From: Streptomyces avicenniae
GTDB taxonomy: Bacteria; Actinomycetota; Actinomycetes; Streptomycetales; Streptomycetaceae
Length of the DNA: 64,000 nucleotides
Assembly: GCF_000719135.1 (NCBI RefSeq)
Contig: NZ_JOEK01000015.1
Location: 78,569-142,568, forward strand
Direction of reading: 5' to 3'
The notes under the pieces are model-generated. The model saw nothing but the letters and a program-made list of their open reading frames with translations. It ran no database searches and was not told the origin of the DNA. The position numbers and the translations under genes were made by a program. Shown here piece by piece: positions 1 through 9,781 of the stretch; position 1 is the stretch's first letter, and each line of letters starts with the position of its first letter.

Positions 1-1
1 G

Positions 2-397
2 GGCGTCCGGCTCATGGGCTTCGGCCACCGGGTGTACAAGAGCTTCGACCCGCGCGCCAAGATCATCAAGTCGGCGGCGCACGACGTGCTCTCGGCGCTC
101 GGCAAGTCCGACGAGCTGCTGGACATCGCGCTGCGCCTGGAGGAGCACGCGCTGAGCGACGACTACTTCGTCTCGCGCAACCTCTACCCGAACGTGGACT
201 TCTACACCGGCCTGATCTACCGGGCCATGGGCTTCCCGACCAGCATGTTCACCGTGCTGTTCGCGCTGGGCAGGCTGCCCGGCTGGATCGCCCAGTGGCA
301 CGAGATGATCGCCGACCCGACGACCCGCATCGGCCGTCCCCGGCAGGTCTACACGGGCGTCGCGGAGCGCGCGTACGTCCCGGTGGAGCAGCGTTGA
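2..397 (+). CDS. gltA: citrate synthase, C-terminal part (5' end outside window)
   Basis: The reading frame is open from base 2 and ends at TGA 395-397. It encodes about 131 C-terminal residues of citrate synthase, which condenses acetyl-CoA and oxaloacetate at the entry of the TCA cycle. The conserved GFGHRVYK segment near the start carries an active-site histidine, and NVDFYTG carries the catalytic aspartate. The C-terminal RPRQVYTG block that ends most bacterial citrate synthases is also present. The start codon lies to the left of the window, so full length and isozyme type cannot be judged. A perfect CRP-type palindrome begins 3 bases after the stop codon. Confidence 0.95.
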   Translation, partial: GVRLMGFGHRVYKSFDPRAKIIKSAAHDVLSALGKSDELLDIALRLEEHALSDDYFVSRNLYPNVDFYTGLIYRAMGFPTSMFTVLFALGRLPGWIAQWHEMIADPTTRIGRPRQVYTGVAERAYVPVEQR

Positions 398-400
398 AGG

Positions 401-418
401 ATGTGACGTAGGTCACAT
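401..418. promoter_or_regulatory. CRP/FNR-type palindrome
   Basis: ATGTGAC-GTAG-GTCACAT is a perfect 7-bp inverted repeat with a 4-bp centre. It matches the TGTGA-N6-TCACA consensus of the CRP family exactly. It lies 3 bp after the citrate synthase stop, and no gene starts rightward from it before a terminator at 547. It has no T tract, so it does not look like an intrinsic terminator. It could control a short non-coding transcript, or act from the 3' side of the citrate synthase gene. Confidence 0.6.
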
Positions 419-546
419 CATCAGGTGTGCAACCTTCGAAGGAGTTGTGGGTCTAACCGGTCAGTGTTGACGCGGGTTCGGCTGGACCCACGCCAACGGC
501 CGTCCGGCCCGGGGTCCCGTGGGGGGACGCTCTGAGCGGACGGCAG

Positions 547-603
547 GAAGCGCCCCGTGCCGGGCCCTGTGGGGGGACCCGTCGGCGGGGCGCTTCTCTC
601 TTT
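547..603 (+). terminator. intrinsic terminator, 11-bp GC stem
   Basis: GAAGCGCCCCG (547-557) pairs perfectly with CGGGGCGCTTC (586-596) and is followed by a pyrimidine-rich tctcttt. The loop is G-rich. It would end rightward transcription from the citrate synthase gene or from the CRP-site region. Confidence 0.6.
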
Positions 604-683
604 CCCGAGGGCGCCACCGCGCACTCCCGGCCGCCCCCTTCCGCGCCCCGGGGCGGCTCACGTCGCACCCCAGAACGCAGGCA

Positions 684-726
684 CACCACGGCCCGCACCG
701 GTTCCGCGCCGGTGCGGGCCGTGGTG
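684..726. terminator. 18-bp perfect stem-loop after the copper chaperone gene
   Basis: Bases 684-701 pair perfectly with 709-726 around a 7-nt loop. There is no U tract, as is common in Streptomyces. It sits about 36 bp past the stop of the leftward copper chaperone gene and between two converging transcription units, so it probably works in both directions. Confidence 0.65.
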
Positions 727-761
727 CGCGGGCGGGCGGTCCTGGCCCGTCCCGGCCCCGG

Positions 762-974
762 TCAGACCCGGCCGACCAGGTCGTACCCGGCCTCGTCCAC
801 GGCCGCCCTGACCGCCTCGTCGTCCAGCGGGCCGTCCGCCGTCACGGTGACCAGGCCCGTCGCGGCGGTGGCGCTCACCTCGCGCACGCCGGGCAGTTCC
901 GAGACCTCCTCGGACACACTTCTCTCACAGTGGGCACAGGTCATCCCGGAAACCTTGTACGTGACCGCGCTCAT
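762..974 (-). CDS. copZ: heavy-metal-associated copper chaperone (CopZ-like)
   Basis: This 70-residue protein is one ferredoxin-like HMA domain, the usual CopZ size. The metal-binding motif MTCAHC is at residues 11-16. It should bind Cu(I) through the two cysteines in the cytoplasm and deliver it to a P1B ATPase, which is not encoded in this window. ATG 974 is chosen because a GAAGGAGATGAGG ribosome binding site sits just before it; a longer open frame upstream is only read-through. The -10 box and a CsoR-type operator lie 46-70 bp upstream, which supports copper-dependent derepression. Confidence 0.9.
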   Translation of the reverse strand: MSAVTYKVSGMTCAHCERSVSEEVSELPGVREVSATAATGLVTVTADGPLDDEAVRAAVDEAGYDLVGRV

Positions 975-1388
975 GACGTCCTCATCTCCTTCACGTCCCG
1001 TCCATGCCTTCGCCCCCGGATTATATACCCCTCGGGGGTATGACTTCCGGATGGTGCCGCTCAACCCCGGCGCCCGTGGGCGCGTCACAGACGGATGGGG
1101 GGTCGTCTCTGTGTGCGAGTCCCACGGCAATCGGCTCGCGGTGTTGGGGGAAGCGCGGTGGAACGGGTCCTGACCGGTCGGCAGAGTGGAAGCGGGGCGC
1201 GTGTCAGGGCCGCTCTCCGGGGGACCCCGGGATCGCCCTCGGGGGTGAACTGCCCCCGCGCTCCGGGGAAACCCGCCCTGATCCCTAGTCATGATGAAAA
1301 GATGTTCAGTGCGCCACGTCTCACATGTCAGCTTTGATTGACAGGTCGGTTCACGGGGGCGACCCCTCGCAAGGAAACGGACGAACGC
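975..1388. other. intergenic region between copZ and dedA
   Basis: Apart from the copZ promoter/operator at 1020-1041, I see no gene here. Short open frames on both strands lack ribosome binding sites and are not convincing. A TGTCA-N8-TGACA dyad at 1326-1343 contains a TTGACA box that could be the -35 of the dedA gene, but no matching -10 is clear. Confidence 0.4.
1020..1041 (-). promoter_or_regulatory. copZ promoter with CsoR-type operator
   Basis: ATACCCC-TCG-GGGGTAT (1025-1041) is a perfect 7-bp inverted repeat of the GC-rich type bound by actinobacterial CsoR copper repressors. On the leftward strand it runs into a consensus TATAAT at 1025-1020, so a bound repressor would cover the promoter. 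The csoR gene itself is not in this window. Confidence 0.75.
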
Positions 1389-2003
1389 ATGGACGGCGCA
1401 CTGTGGATGTACGTGCTGCTTGCCCTCACCACCGCGCCCCCCCTGGTGCCCAACGCCGCCCTCATCGCCTCCGCCGGGGCGCTCGCCCAGGCCGGTGACA
1501 TGAGCCTCACGATGGTGCTGCTCGTCGTCGCGGGCAGCGCGCTGGCCGGTGACGCGATCATCTACGGCTGCGGCATGCTCGGCAGCCGCCGCGCCCTCCG
1601 CTGGCTCTCCCGCACCCCCCGCCGCAGCGCCGCCCTCGACTGGACGGCCAGCCGGATGCAGGCGTACGGCATCCCGTTCGTCATAGCGGTGCGCTTCGTC
1701 CCCAGCGGCCGGGTCATCGGCGGCCTGACCGCCGCCGTGGTCGGCTACCCGGCGCGCCGCTACCTGTTCGGCGCCGGGATCGCCGAGCTCATCTGGGCCT
1801 CCTACAGCGTGGGCATCGGCTACTGGGGCGGCTCCGCGCTCGGCGGCACCTGGCCCTCGCTGTTCATCGGCACCGGCGTGTCCGTCGTCGTGGCCGGGGT
1901 CGCCCAACTGCTCAGCCGCTGCGGCGGCAACGGGCGGACGGCCGCCCCCGAGGGCCCGCGCCCCACCCCTAAGCCCGTCCCCGGTGCCCCGGGCGGCGCG
2001 TGA
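1389..2003 (+). CDS. DedA-family (VTT domain) membrane protein
   Basis: This 204-residue integral membrane protein has the DedA/VTT layout: a hydrophobic N-terminus ending in PPLVPNAALIASAGALA, a middle segment with VRFVPSGRVIGGLTAAVVGYP (the R-P-G motif of the family), and a last membrane helix followed by a Pro-rich cytoplasmic tail. DedA proteins are linked to membrane lipid carrier recycling and proton-motive-force homeostasis; the substrate here is unknown. ATG 1389 is preferred over the upstream 1338 because AAGGAA sits at 1371-1376. Its last 35 bp overlap the convergent HTH gene. Confidence 0.8.
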   Translation: MDGALWMYVLLALTTAPPLVPNAALIASAGALAQAGDMSLTMVLLVVAGSALAGDAIIYGCGMLGSRRALRWLSRTPRRSAALDWTASRMQAYGIPFVIAVRFVPSGRVIGGLTAAVVGYPARRYLFGAGIAELIWASYSVGIGYWGGSALGGTWPSLFIGTGVSVVVAGVAQLLSRCGGNGRTAAPEGPRPTPKPVPGAPGGA

Positions 2004-2163
2004 CCCACTCCCTGATCGTGTCCGGATACCAGAACGGCCTGCCCCGCTCCACCACGTCGGGTGGCGGCAGCAGGCCGTGCTTGCGGTAGGAGCGCACGGT
2101 GTCCGGCTGCACGCGGATGTGGGCGGCGATCTCCTTGTAGGACCACAGTCCCGGCTGCGTCAT
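1969..2163 (-). CDS. small MerR-type helix-turn-helix protein
   Basis: This 64-residue protein is almost only a winged helix-turn-helix of the MerR/excisionase type: SYKEIAAHIRVQPDTVRSYRKHG, then PFWYPDTIREWV. There is no effector domain, so it is a DNA-binding module of unknown target. GGGGAGATG precedes the start. Its 3' end overlaps the convergent dedA gene by 35 bp. It resembles the small HTH proteins scattered through Streptomyces chromosomes; no function is inferred. Confidence 0.65.
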   Translation of the reverse strand: MTQPGLWSYKEIAAHIRVQPDTVRSYRKHGLLPPPDVVERGRPFWYPDTIREWVTRRPGHRGRA

Positions 2164-2367
2164 CTCCCCGCTCCTCGCTCGGCCCGCCGTACGGGCATTT
2201 CTGACGGTGCGTCAGTCTCGCCTCGGAGAACGACGGTCCGGGAGGGGGGTCAGGGTCTGTCGGCCAGCTGTGACGGGCGGCCCGCGTCATGGTGACATCC
2301 GTCGCCGACCTGACAAGAACCTGGCGAAACCGGTACACGCCGGCCCGTGACCCGCGCCCGGCGCCCC

Positions 2368-3876
<1,509 letters not shown>

Positions 3877-3902
3877 GTGGTCCGTCCTCACGTGTCGTGG
3901 TG

Positions 3903-5780
3903 TCACAGGTGGCGGCGGCGCGCCCGGACCGCCCGCTCGTACGCCGCGCGCGCCTCCCGCGTGCCGGGCAGCGCCGACGTGGCCGCCACCGGCACGTCCC
4001 ACCACGCCTGCGCGGGCGGCCCCGAGGGCGCCGGGTCCGTCTCGACGTACACGCACACGGGCCGCGGCTCCTCCCGCGCCTCGGCCAGCGCCGCGCGCAG
4101 CTCGGCCCACGTACGGGCGCGCAGCACGCGCAGGCCGAGCGACGCGGCGTTCGCGGCCAGATCGACGGGCAGCGGCGCGCCGGTGTACGAGCCGTCGGGC
4201 GCGCGGAAGCGGTAGGCCGTGCCGAAGCCCTCGGCGCCGGTCTGCCGCGACAGGCCGCCGATGGACGCGTACCCGTGGTTCTGGAGCAGCACGAGCTTGA
4301 CGGACAGGCCCTCCTGCACGGCCGTCACCAGCTCGGTCGGCCCCATCAGGTACGTGCCGTCGCCGACGAGCGCCCAGACCGGACGGTCGGGCGCGGCCAG
4401 CCGGACGCCGAGCGCGGCGGGGATCTCGTAACCCATACAGGAGTAGCCGTACTCCACGTGGTACTGCCGGGGCGAGCGGGCGCGCCAGTAACGGTGCAGG
4501 TCGCCCGGGAGGGAGCCCGCCGCGTTGACGACCACGTCGTCCTCGCCCACGACCGCGTCGAGCGCGCCGAGCACCTGCGGCTGGGTGGGGGGCGCGTCCT
4601 CGTCGGCTGGCAGCAGGACGGACGTGACGACGCGCTCCCACGCCGCGCGGCCCGCCGCGTACTCCTCGCGGTACGTGTCGGGCACCTGGTGCCCGGCCAG
4701 GGCGGCGGTGAGCGCGGTCAGCCCGGCGCGGGCGTCGGCGACCAGGGGTGTTCCGGCCATCTTGTGCGCGTCGTCGGCGCTGATCGTGAGGTTCGCGAAG
4801 CGGACGCCTGGGTGCTGGAAGAGGGTGTGGGACGCCGTCGTGAAGTCCGTCCAGCGCGTGCCGACGCCGATGACCAGGTCGGCGGTGCGGGCCAGGTCGT
4901 CGGCGACGGCGGTGCCGGTGTGGCCGATGCCGCCCATGTCGCACGGGTGGTCGTGGCGCAGCGAGCCCTTGCCCGCCTGGGTTGACGCGACGGGGATGCC
5001 GGTGGCGTCCACCAGCGCGCGCAGCGCGTCCTCGGCGCGGCTGTGGTGCACGCCGCCGCCCGCGACGAGCAGCGGACGCCTGGCGGCGCGTGCGGCGTCG
5101 GCCACGCGCGCCAGGGCGTCCGCGTCGGGCGCGGGGCGCGGGACGTGCCAGACGCGCGGGGCGAAGAACTCCTCGGGCCACGCGTGGCTCTCCGCCTGCA
5201 CGTCCTGCGGCAGCGCGAGGGTGACGGCGCCGGTCCGCGCGGGGTCGGCGAGGACGCGCATCGCGTCCAGCGCGGCGGGGATCAGCGCCTCGGGGCGGTG
5301 CACGCGGTCGAACCAGCGGCTGACGGGCCGCAGCGCGTCGTTGACCGACACGTCACCGGCGGCCGGGTGTTCGAGCTGCTGGAGCACGGGGTCGGCCGGC
5401 CGGGTCGCGAACGTGTCGCCAGGCAGCAGCAGGACGGGCAGCCGGTTGATCGTGGCGAGCGCGGCGCCGGTCACGAGATTGGTGGCGCCGGGCCCGATCG
5501 ACGTCGTGACGGCCTGCGCGGACAGCCGGTCACGCTGCCGCGCGAACCCTACGGCGGCGTGCACCATGGCCTGTTCGCTACGGCCCTGGTGGTAGGGCAG
5601 CGGTGCCCCGGGGCCCTGCCCGCTCTCCACGAGTGCCTGCCCGATACCCGCCACGTTCCCGTGACCGAAGATTCCCCAGCACGCGTCGATGAGCCGGTGC
5701 CGCTGCCCGTCCCGCTCGCTGTACTGCGCGGTGAGGAAGCGGACGAGGGCCTGGGCGACGGTCAGCCGGACGGTGCTCAC
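3903..5780 (-). CDS. iolD: 3D-(3,5/4)-trihydroxycyclohexane-1,2-dione hydrolase
   Basis: This is a 625-residue thiamine-diphosphate enzyme of the acetolactate-synthase superfamily. It opens the ring of the diketo-inositol intermediate to give 5-deoxy-glucuronate. The N-terminal TPP half contains YHQGRSEQAMVHAAVGFARQ, a central Rossmann-like domain follows, and the C-terminal TPP-binding motif starts at GDGTYLMG and ends at LLQNHGYASIGGL. The long LIDACWGIFGHGN segment near the N-terminus is typical of IolD. The start GTG at 5780 is fixed by AGGAGG seven bases upstream and by a 4-bp overlap (GTGA) with the end of iolB. Confidence 0.94.
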   Translation of the reverse strand: MSTVRLTVAQALVRFLTAQYSERDGQRHRLIDACWGIFGHGNVAGIGQALVESGQGPGAPLPYHQGRSEQAMVHAAVGFARQRDRLSAQAVTTSIGPGATNLVTGAALATINRLPVLLLPGDTFATRPADPVLQQLEHPAAGDVSVNDALRPVSRWFDRVHRPEALIPAALDAMRVLADPARTGAVTLALPQDVQAESHAWPEEFFAPRVWHVPRPAPDADALARVADAARAARRPLLVAGGGVHHSRAEDALRALVDATGIPVASTQAGKGSLRHDHPCDMGGIGHTGTAVADDLARTADLVIGVGTRWTDFTTASHTLFQHPGVRFANLTISADDAHKMAGTPLVADARAGLTALTAALAGHQVPDTYREEYAAGRAAWERVVTSVLLPADEDAPPTQPQVLGALDAVVGEDDVVVNAAGSLPGDLHRYWRARSPRQYHVEYGYSCMGYEIPAALGVRLAAPDRPVWALVGDGTYLMGPTELVTAVQEGLSVKLVLLQNHGYASIGGLSRQTGAEGFGTAYRFRAPDGSYTGAPLPVDLAANAASLGLRVLRARTWAELRAALAEAREEPRPVCVYVETDPAPSGPPAQAWWDVPVAATSALPGTREARAAYERAVRARRRHL

Positions 5781-6685
5781 GTGGTCTCCTCCTGCGGTGC
5801 GGCGGGCGCCCCGTACAGCGGCAGCCGGGGGTCCACGGGGGTGTCGGGCCAGGTGTCGCGCAGCCAGGCGTGGTCCGGGTGGTCGCGGATCAGCCACGCG
5901 CGGTCGGGGTCGGGGCCCGCCATGACGTTGAGGTAGTACATGGCGTGCCCTGGGGTGGCCATCGCCGGGCCGTGCCAGCCGTCCGGGATCAGCACGGCGT
6001 CGCCGCCCCGCACCTCGGCCAGGATGTCGCTGCGGCTGCCGGCGCCGGAGGGGGACACGCGTTGGTAGCCGATGCCAGGGGCGCCCGAGGGGCCCGGCGC
6101 GATCTCGTAGTAGTAGATCTCCTCAAGGCGCGACTCCTCGCCGGGCCGCGACGCGTCGTGCTTGTGCGGCGGGTAGGACGACCAGTTGCCGCCCGGCGTC
6201 AGCACCTCGACGGCGATCAGCCGGTCGGCGGCGAACACCCCGGCGGCGGCGAAGTTGTTGACCTGCCGCGAGCAGACGCCCGCGCCGCGCAGCTCCACGG
6301 GCACCCCGCCCGCCGGTCCGTACCGCGCCGGGAGCCGCCGCCCGCAGCGCGCCCCGGCCAGCGCGAACCGCCCGCCGCCCGCCGAGGCGACCGTCACCTC
6401 GGCGCCGCGCGGCGCGTACGCGAAGTCGCTGACGCCCGCGAAGACGTCGCGCCGCCCCGTCAGGGCGAACGTCTCGCCGTCCGCCGTCACCACGCAGCCG
6501 CCCGCCAGCGGCAGCACGATCCACTCCTCGTCCCCGGCGGCGAAGGTGTGGCGCTCGCCGGGGCCGAGCCGCAGGACGCGCAGCGAGGCGTACGTCCACC
6601 CGGCCGTGGCGGGGGAGACGGCGAGGTCGTAGGGGCCGGACGCGGCGGTCCCGGCGGGGAGATGGAGGCGCGGGCCGGTCGGCAT
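5777..6685 (-). CDS. iolB: 5-deoxy-glucuronate isomerase
   Basis: This 302-residue bicupin enzyme isomerises 5-deoxy-glucuronate to 5-dehydro-2-deoxy-gluconate. The metal-binding histidines lie in the SSYPPHKHD segment in the middle of the chain, followed by EEIYYYEI and the later DGWHGPA and MYYLNVMAG blocks of the second cupin. Length and motif order match IolB. It sits 22 bp after the Cgl0159-type aldolase gene and overlaps iolD by 4 bp, so these genes should be co-translated. Confidence 0.94.
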   Translation of the reverse strand: MPTGPRLHLPAGTAASGPYDLAVSPATAGWTYASLRVLRLGPGERHTFAAGDEEWIVLPLAGGCVVTADGETFALTGRRDVFAGVSDFAYAPRGAEVTVASAGGGRFALAGARCGRRLPARYGPAGGVPVELRGAGVCSRQVNNFAAAGVFAADRLIAVEVLTPGGNWSSYPPHKHDASRPGEESRLEEIYYYEIAPGPSGAPGIGYQRVSPSGAGSRSDILAEVRGGDAVLIPDGWHGPAMATPGHAMYYLNVMAGPDPDRAWLIRDHPDHAWLRDTWPDTPVDPRLPLYGAPAAPQEETT

Positions 6686-6707
6686 GGAGGCACCCTTCGG
6701 GGTCGGT

Positions 6708-7604
6708 TCACAGGAGCGAGGCGGCGGTGCGCACCGCGTGCGCCACGTCCCCGTCCCTCGGGTAGAGCAGCGACCGGCCGACGACCAGGCCGCGTACGCC
6801 CGGCAGCCGCAGCGCGGACCGCCAGCGCTCGTACAGCGCGTCGGGATCGCCGCGCACGTCGCCGCCGAGCAGGACGGTGGGCAGCGTCGTCGCGGCGAGG
6901 ACGCGTTCCATGGCCTCGGGGTCCGCCTGCGCGTCGTCCGTCACCGGCACCTTGAGCCAGGTGTACGCCGAGGTGCCGCCGAGCCCCGAGGCGATGGCCA
7001 TCGACGTCATGACGGCCGCCGCGCCCAGGTCGCTCACCGGCCGCTCGCCCGGCCGCCTGCGGCACAGGAACGGCTCGACGAACACCGGCAGCCGCCGTTT
7101 CGCCATCCGGTCGATCGTGCGCGCCGCCGTCTCCATCGTGGCGACGGAACCGGCGTCCGCGCGGTCGATGCGCAGCAGCAGCTTGCCCGCGTCGAAGCCG
7201 AGGCGGGCGATGTCGCGGGGCCGCATGCCGGTGAACCGGTCGTCCAGCTCGAATGCGGCGCCCGCCAGGCCGCCCCGGTTCATCGAGCCCATGACGACGC
7301 GGTTCTCCAGCGCGCCGAGCAGCAGCAGGTCCTCCAGCACGTCGGCGGTGGCCAGCACGCCGTCCACGCCCGGCTGTTCCAGCGCGGTCAGCAGCCGGGC
7401 GAGCATGTCGTGCCGGTCGGCCATGGCCAGCGGCCTGCCGCCCACGGCGAGCGCGCCGCGCGCCGGATGGTCCGCCGCGACGATCAGCAGCCGCCCGCGC
7501 GCACCGAGCAGCGGGCGCCTGGCGCGGCGTGCGGCGGCCTCGGCGACCGCCTCGGGGTCGCGGCTGCGCACGAGCGGGAGGTCGGCTATGCGGATGCTGC
7601 TCAC
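6708..7604 (-). CDS. Cgl0159-type (beta/alpha)8 aldolase-like protein
   Basis: This 298-residue TIM-barrel protein belongs to the class annotated as Cgl0159 family or deoxyribose-phosphate aldolase-like in actinobacterial inositol clusters. The barrel strands are visible as LLIVAADHPARGAL, VDGVLATADVLEDLLLLG, KLLLRID (a candidate Schiff-base lysine) and WLKVPVT. No separate iolJ is present in the window, so it is the best candidate for cleaving 2-deoxy-5-keto-gluconate-6-phosphate into dihydroxyacetone phosphate and malonate semialdehyde. That role is inference from position. GTG 7604 overlaps the iolC stop by 4 bp. Confidence 0.75.
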   Translation of the reverse strand: MSSIRIADLPLVRSRDPEAVAEAAARRARRPLLGARGRLLIVAADHPARGALAVGGRPLAMADRHDMLARLLTALEQPGVDGVLATADVLEDLLLLGALENRVVMGSMNRGGLAGAAFELDDRFTGMRPRDIARLGFDAGKLLLRIDRADAGSVATMETAARTIDRMAKRRLPVFVEPFLCRRRPGERPVSDLGAAAVMTSMAIASGLGGTSAYTWLKVPVTDDAQADPEAMERVLAATTLPTVLLGGDVRGDPDALYERWRSALRLPGVRGLVVGRSLLYPRDGDVAHAVRTAASLL

Positions 7605-8581
7605 ACCTGCTCCTCACGGGGCGCGCCGGTGAGCAGCGCCTCCACCTCGTCGGGACGCGGCATGGCCGTCGAGCAGGCGAGCCGCCCCGCGACGAGGGCG
7701 CCCGCCGCGTTGGCGTAGCGCATGACGCGCTCGGCGTCCCAGCCCGCCAGCAGGCCGTGGCAGAGCGCGCCGCCGAACGCGTCGCCCGCGCCGAGGCCGT
7801 TGACGACCTCGACGGGATGCGGCGGCGTGCGCGTCACCGTGCCGTCGCGGTGCACGGACAGGACGCCGTCCGGGCCCTGCTTGACGACGGCCAGCTCGAC
7901 GCCCGCGCCGAGCAGCGCGTCGGCGCAGGCGCGGGGGGTGTCGGCGCCGGTGGCGACGCGGCATTCGGCCAGGTTGCCCACGGCGACGGTCGCGTGCGCG
8001 AGGGCGGCGCGGTAGTGCGGGCGGGCGGCCTCCGGGTCGCCGTCCGGCCAGAACATCGGCCGCCAGTCGAGGTCGAAGACGGTCACGCCCGGGTCCTTCC
8101 CCGTGCCGCGCGCCGCGTGCCGTGCGGCGAGGGCGGCCAGCGTCGCCGTGCGGCTCGGCTCGGCGCACAGCCCCGTGCCCGTCATCCAGAAGACGCGGGC
8201 CCGCGCGATGGCCGTCATGTCCAGCTCGTCGGCGTGCAGTTCGAGGTCGGGGGCCTTGGGATAGCGGTAGAAGTACAGCGGGAAGTGGTCCGGCGGGAAG
8301 ATCTCGCAGAACGTGACGGGCGTCGGCGGCCCCGGCACGTCCGTCACCCAGCGCGCGTCCACGCCGAAACCGGCCAGCGCCTCGCGGCAGTAGTCGCCGA
8401 ACGGGTCGCGCCCGGTGCGGCTGATGACCGCCGCGCTGCGGCCGAGGCGCGCCGCGGCCACCGCCACGTTGGTGGCCGAGCCGCCCAGGAATTTCCCGAA
8501 GGATTCGACACGCGCCAGTGGGACACCTGTCTGGAGCGGGTAGATATCGACTCCGATACGCCCCATGGTGAGGACATCCAT
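7601..8581 (-). CDS. iolC: 5-dehydro-2-deoxygluconokinase
   Basis: This 326-residue PfkB/ribokinase-family kinase phosphorylates 2-deoxy-5-keto-gluconate with ATP. The N-terminal signature GKFLGGSATNVAVAAARLG and the C-terminal PfkB motif NGLGAGDAFGGA with catalytic D267 are both intact. The start ATG 8581 follows GAAGGAG; an upstream in-frame ATG at 8644 has no ribosome binding site and lies inside the promoter region. It is the first gene of the leftward iol operon and is divergent from the ABC importer operon across a 195-bp control region. Confidence 0.93.
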   Translation of the reverse strand: MDVLTMGRIGVDIYPLQTGVPLARVESFGKFLGGSATNVAVAAARLGRSAAVISRTGRDPFGDYCREALAGFGVDARWVTDVPGPPTPVTFCEIFPPDHFPLYFYRYPKAPDLELHADELDMTAIARARVFWMTGTGLCAEPSRTATLAALAARHAARGTGKDPGVTVFDLDWRPMFWPDGDPEAARPHYRAALAHATVAVGNLAECRVATGADTPRACADALLGAGVELAVVKQGPDGVLSVHRDGTVTRTPPHPVEVVNGLGAGDAFGGALCHGLLAGWDAERVMRYANAAGALVAGRLACSTAMPRPDEVEALLTGAPREEQV

Positions 8582-8644
8582 CGCCGCAGCTCCTTCGCTC
8601 GCGTGTCGGTGGGTCCCTACCCAGGTTCGGCCGGGCCACCGCAC

Positions 8645-8686
8645 CTGTCAATGATTTGTACTGACATTACGACAACATATTGACAG
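8645..8686. promoter_or_regulatory. divergent iol promoter/operator dyad
   Basis: CTGTCAAT (8645-8652) and ATTGACAG (8679-8686) form a perfect 8-bp inverted repeat. An inner pair TTGT (8656-8659) and ACAA (8672-8675) shares the same centre at 8665.5; over 21-bp half-sites 14 positions match. Each outer arm contains TTGACA facing outward, so the arms double as -35 boxes of two divergent promoters, although the matching -10 boxes are weak. The GntR protein encoded at 13692-14429 is the obvious candidate to bind here. Confidence 0.6.
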
Positions 8687-8776
8687 CCGTGGGTGCCGGA
8701 GGGTTCGCTTCGACGGACGACCTCCCGGCGCCCGCCGTCAAGTGCCCCTTTCCCCCAGCGAAGTGAGGTACGGACG

Positions 8777-9781
8777 ATGCAACGGACAAGACCCGCCGCG
8801 CTCGTGGCCGCCTGCGCCGCGGGCGCGCTGCTCCTCGCCGGCTGCACCAGCGACACCGGCGGACGGCGCGCCCAGGAACGCGCGGAACAGGCCGCCGCCG
8901 CGGGACGCGCCGACACGCCCCGCATCACCGTCGCCCTCATCACCCACGGCGCGCCGGGCGACACCTTCTGGGACACCGTGCGCAAGGGCGCCGAGCAGGC
9001 CGCCGCCAAGGACAACGCCGAGCTCATCTACGCCGGTGACCCCGCCGCGTCCGAACAGGCCGCCCTCATCGAGAACGCCGTGGACCAGGACGTGGACGGC
9101 ATCGCCCTCACCATGCCCGACCCCGAGGCCCTGTCCGCCGCCATCGACCGCGCCCACGCCGCGGGCATCCCCGTCGTCGGCCTCAACGCGGGCCTGCCCG
9201 CCTGGCAGGACGCCGGGCTGCTCTCCTACTTCGGGCAGGACGAGTCCGTCACCGGCCGCGCCTTCGGCGACCGGCTGAACGACCTCGACGCGCGCCACGG
9301 CGTCTGCGTCGTCCACGAACAGGGCAACGTCTCGCAGGAGCAGCGCTGTTCGGGCGTCGCCGAGACCTTCGAGGGCGAGTTGGAGACGCTGTACGTGGAC
9401 GGCACCGACATGCCGTCCGTACGCTCCACCGTCGAGGCCAGGCTGCGGCAGGACGACTCGATCGACTACGTCGTCGCCCTCGGCGCCCCCTTCGCCCTCG
9501 CGGCGGTCGGGTCCGTCGCCGACGCGGGCAGCGACGCCGGGATCGCCACCTTCGACCTCAACCCCGAGCTCGCCACCGCCATCCGCGACGGCGACATCGC
9601 GTTCGCCGTCGATCAACAGCCCTACCTCCAGGGCTACCTGGCCATCGACGCGCTCTGGCTGCACCGCTTCAACGGCAACGTCAGCGGCGGCGGCGAGGAA
9701 CCCGTCCTGACCGGCCCCGCGTTCGTGGACCGCGACAGCGTCGAGGACATCGCCGACTACATCGAGAACGGCACCAGGTGA
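8777..9781 (+). CDS. sugar ABC importer substrate-binding lipoprotein (probable inositol)
   Basis: This 334-residue protein has a lipoprotein signal peptide (MQRTRPAAL...LLLAGC, lipidated Cys23) and a periplasmic-binding-protein type 1 (RbsB-like) fold: ITVALITHGAPGDTFWDTV, then DVDGIALTMPDP, AAGIPVVGLNAG and VVALGAPFAL. It should sit on the outer face of the membrane and bind a sugar or cyclitol. Myo-inositol is inferred because the gene opens an operon with the inositol enzymes. ATG 8777 follows GAGGTA; an earlier in-frame ATG at 8693 lacks a signal peptide. The stop overlaps the permease GTG by 4 bp. Confidence 0.88.
   Translation: MQRTRPAALVAACAAGALLLAGCTSDTGGRRAQERAEQAAAAGRADTPRITVALITHGAPGDTFWDTVRKGAEQAAAKDNAELIYAGDPAASEQAALIENAVDQDVDGIALTMPDPEALSAAIDRAHAAGIPVVGLNAGLPAWQDAGLLSYFGQDESVTGRAFGDRLNDLDARHGVCVVHEQGNVSQEQRCSGVAETFEGELETLYVDGTDMPSVRSTVEARLRQDDSIDYVVALGAPFALAAVGSVADAGSDAGIATFDLNPELATAIRDGDIAFAVDQQPYLQGYLAIDALWLHRFNGNVSGGGEEPVLTGPAFVDRDSVEDIADYIENGTR

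Noticed and set aside
519..1043. Rightward 174-residue frame between citrate synthase and dedA
   Set aside because: It runs through two terminator hairpins and antisense to copZ; no ribosome binding site or domain.
762..1907. 381-residue leftward frame over copZ and dedA
   Set aside because: Only its last 70 codons are the copper chaperone. The upstream part runs through the CsoR operator and antisense to dedA, with no ribosome binding site.
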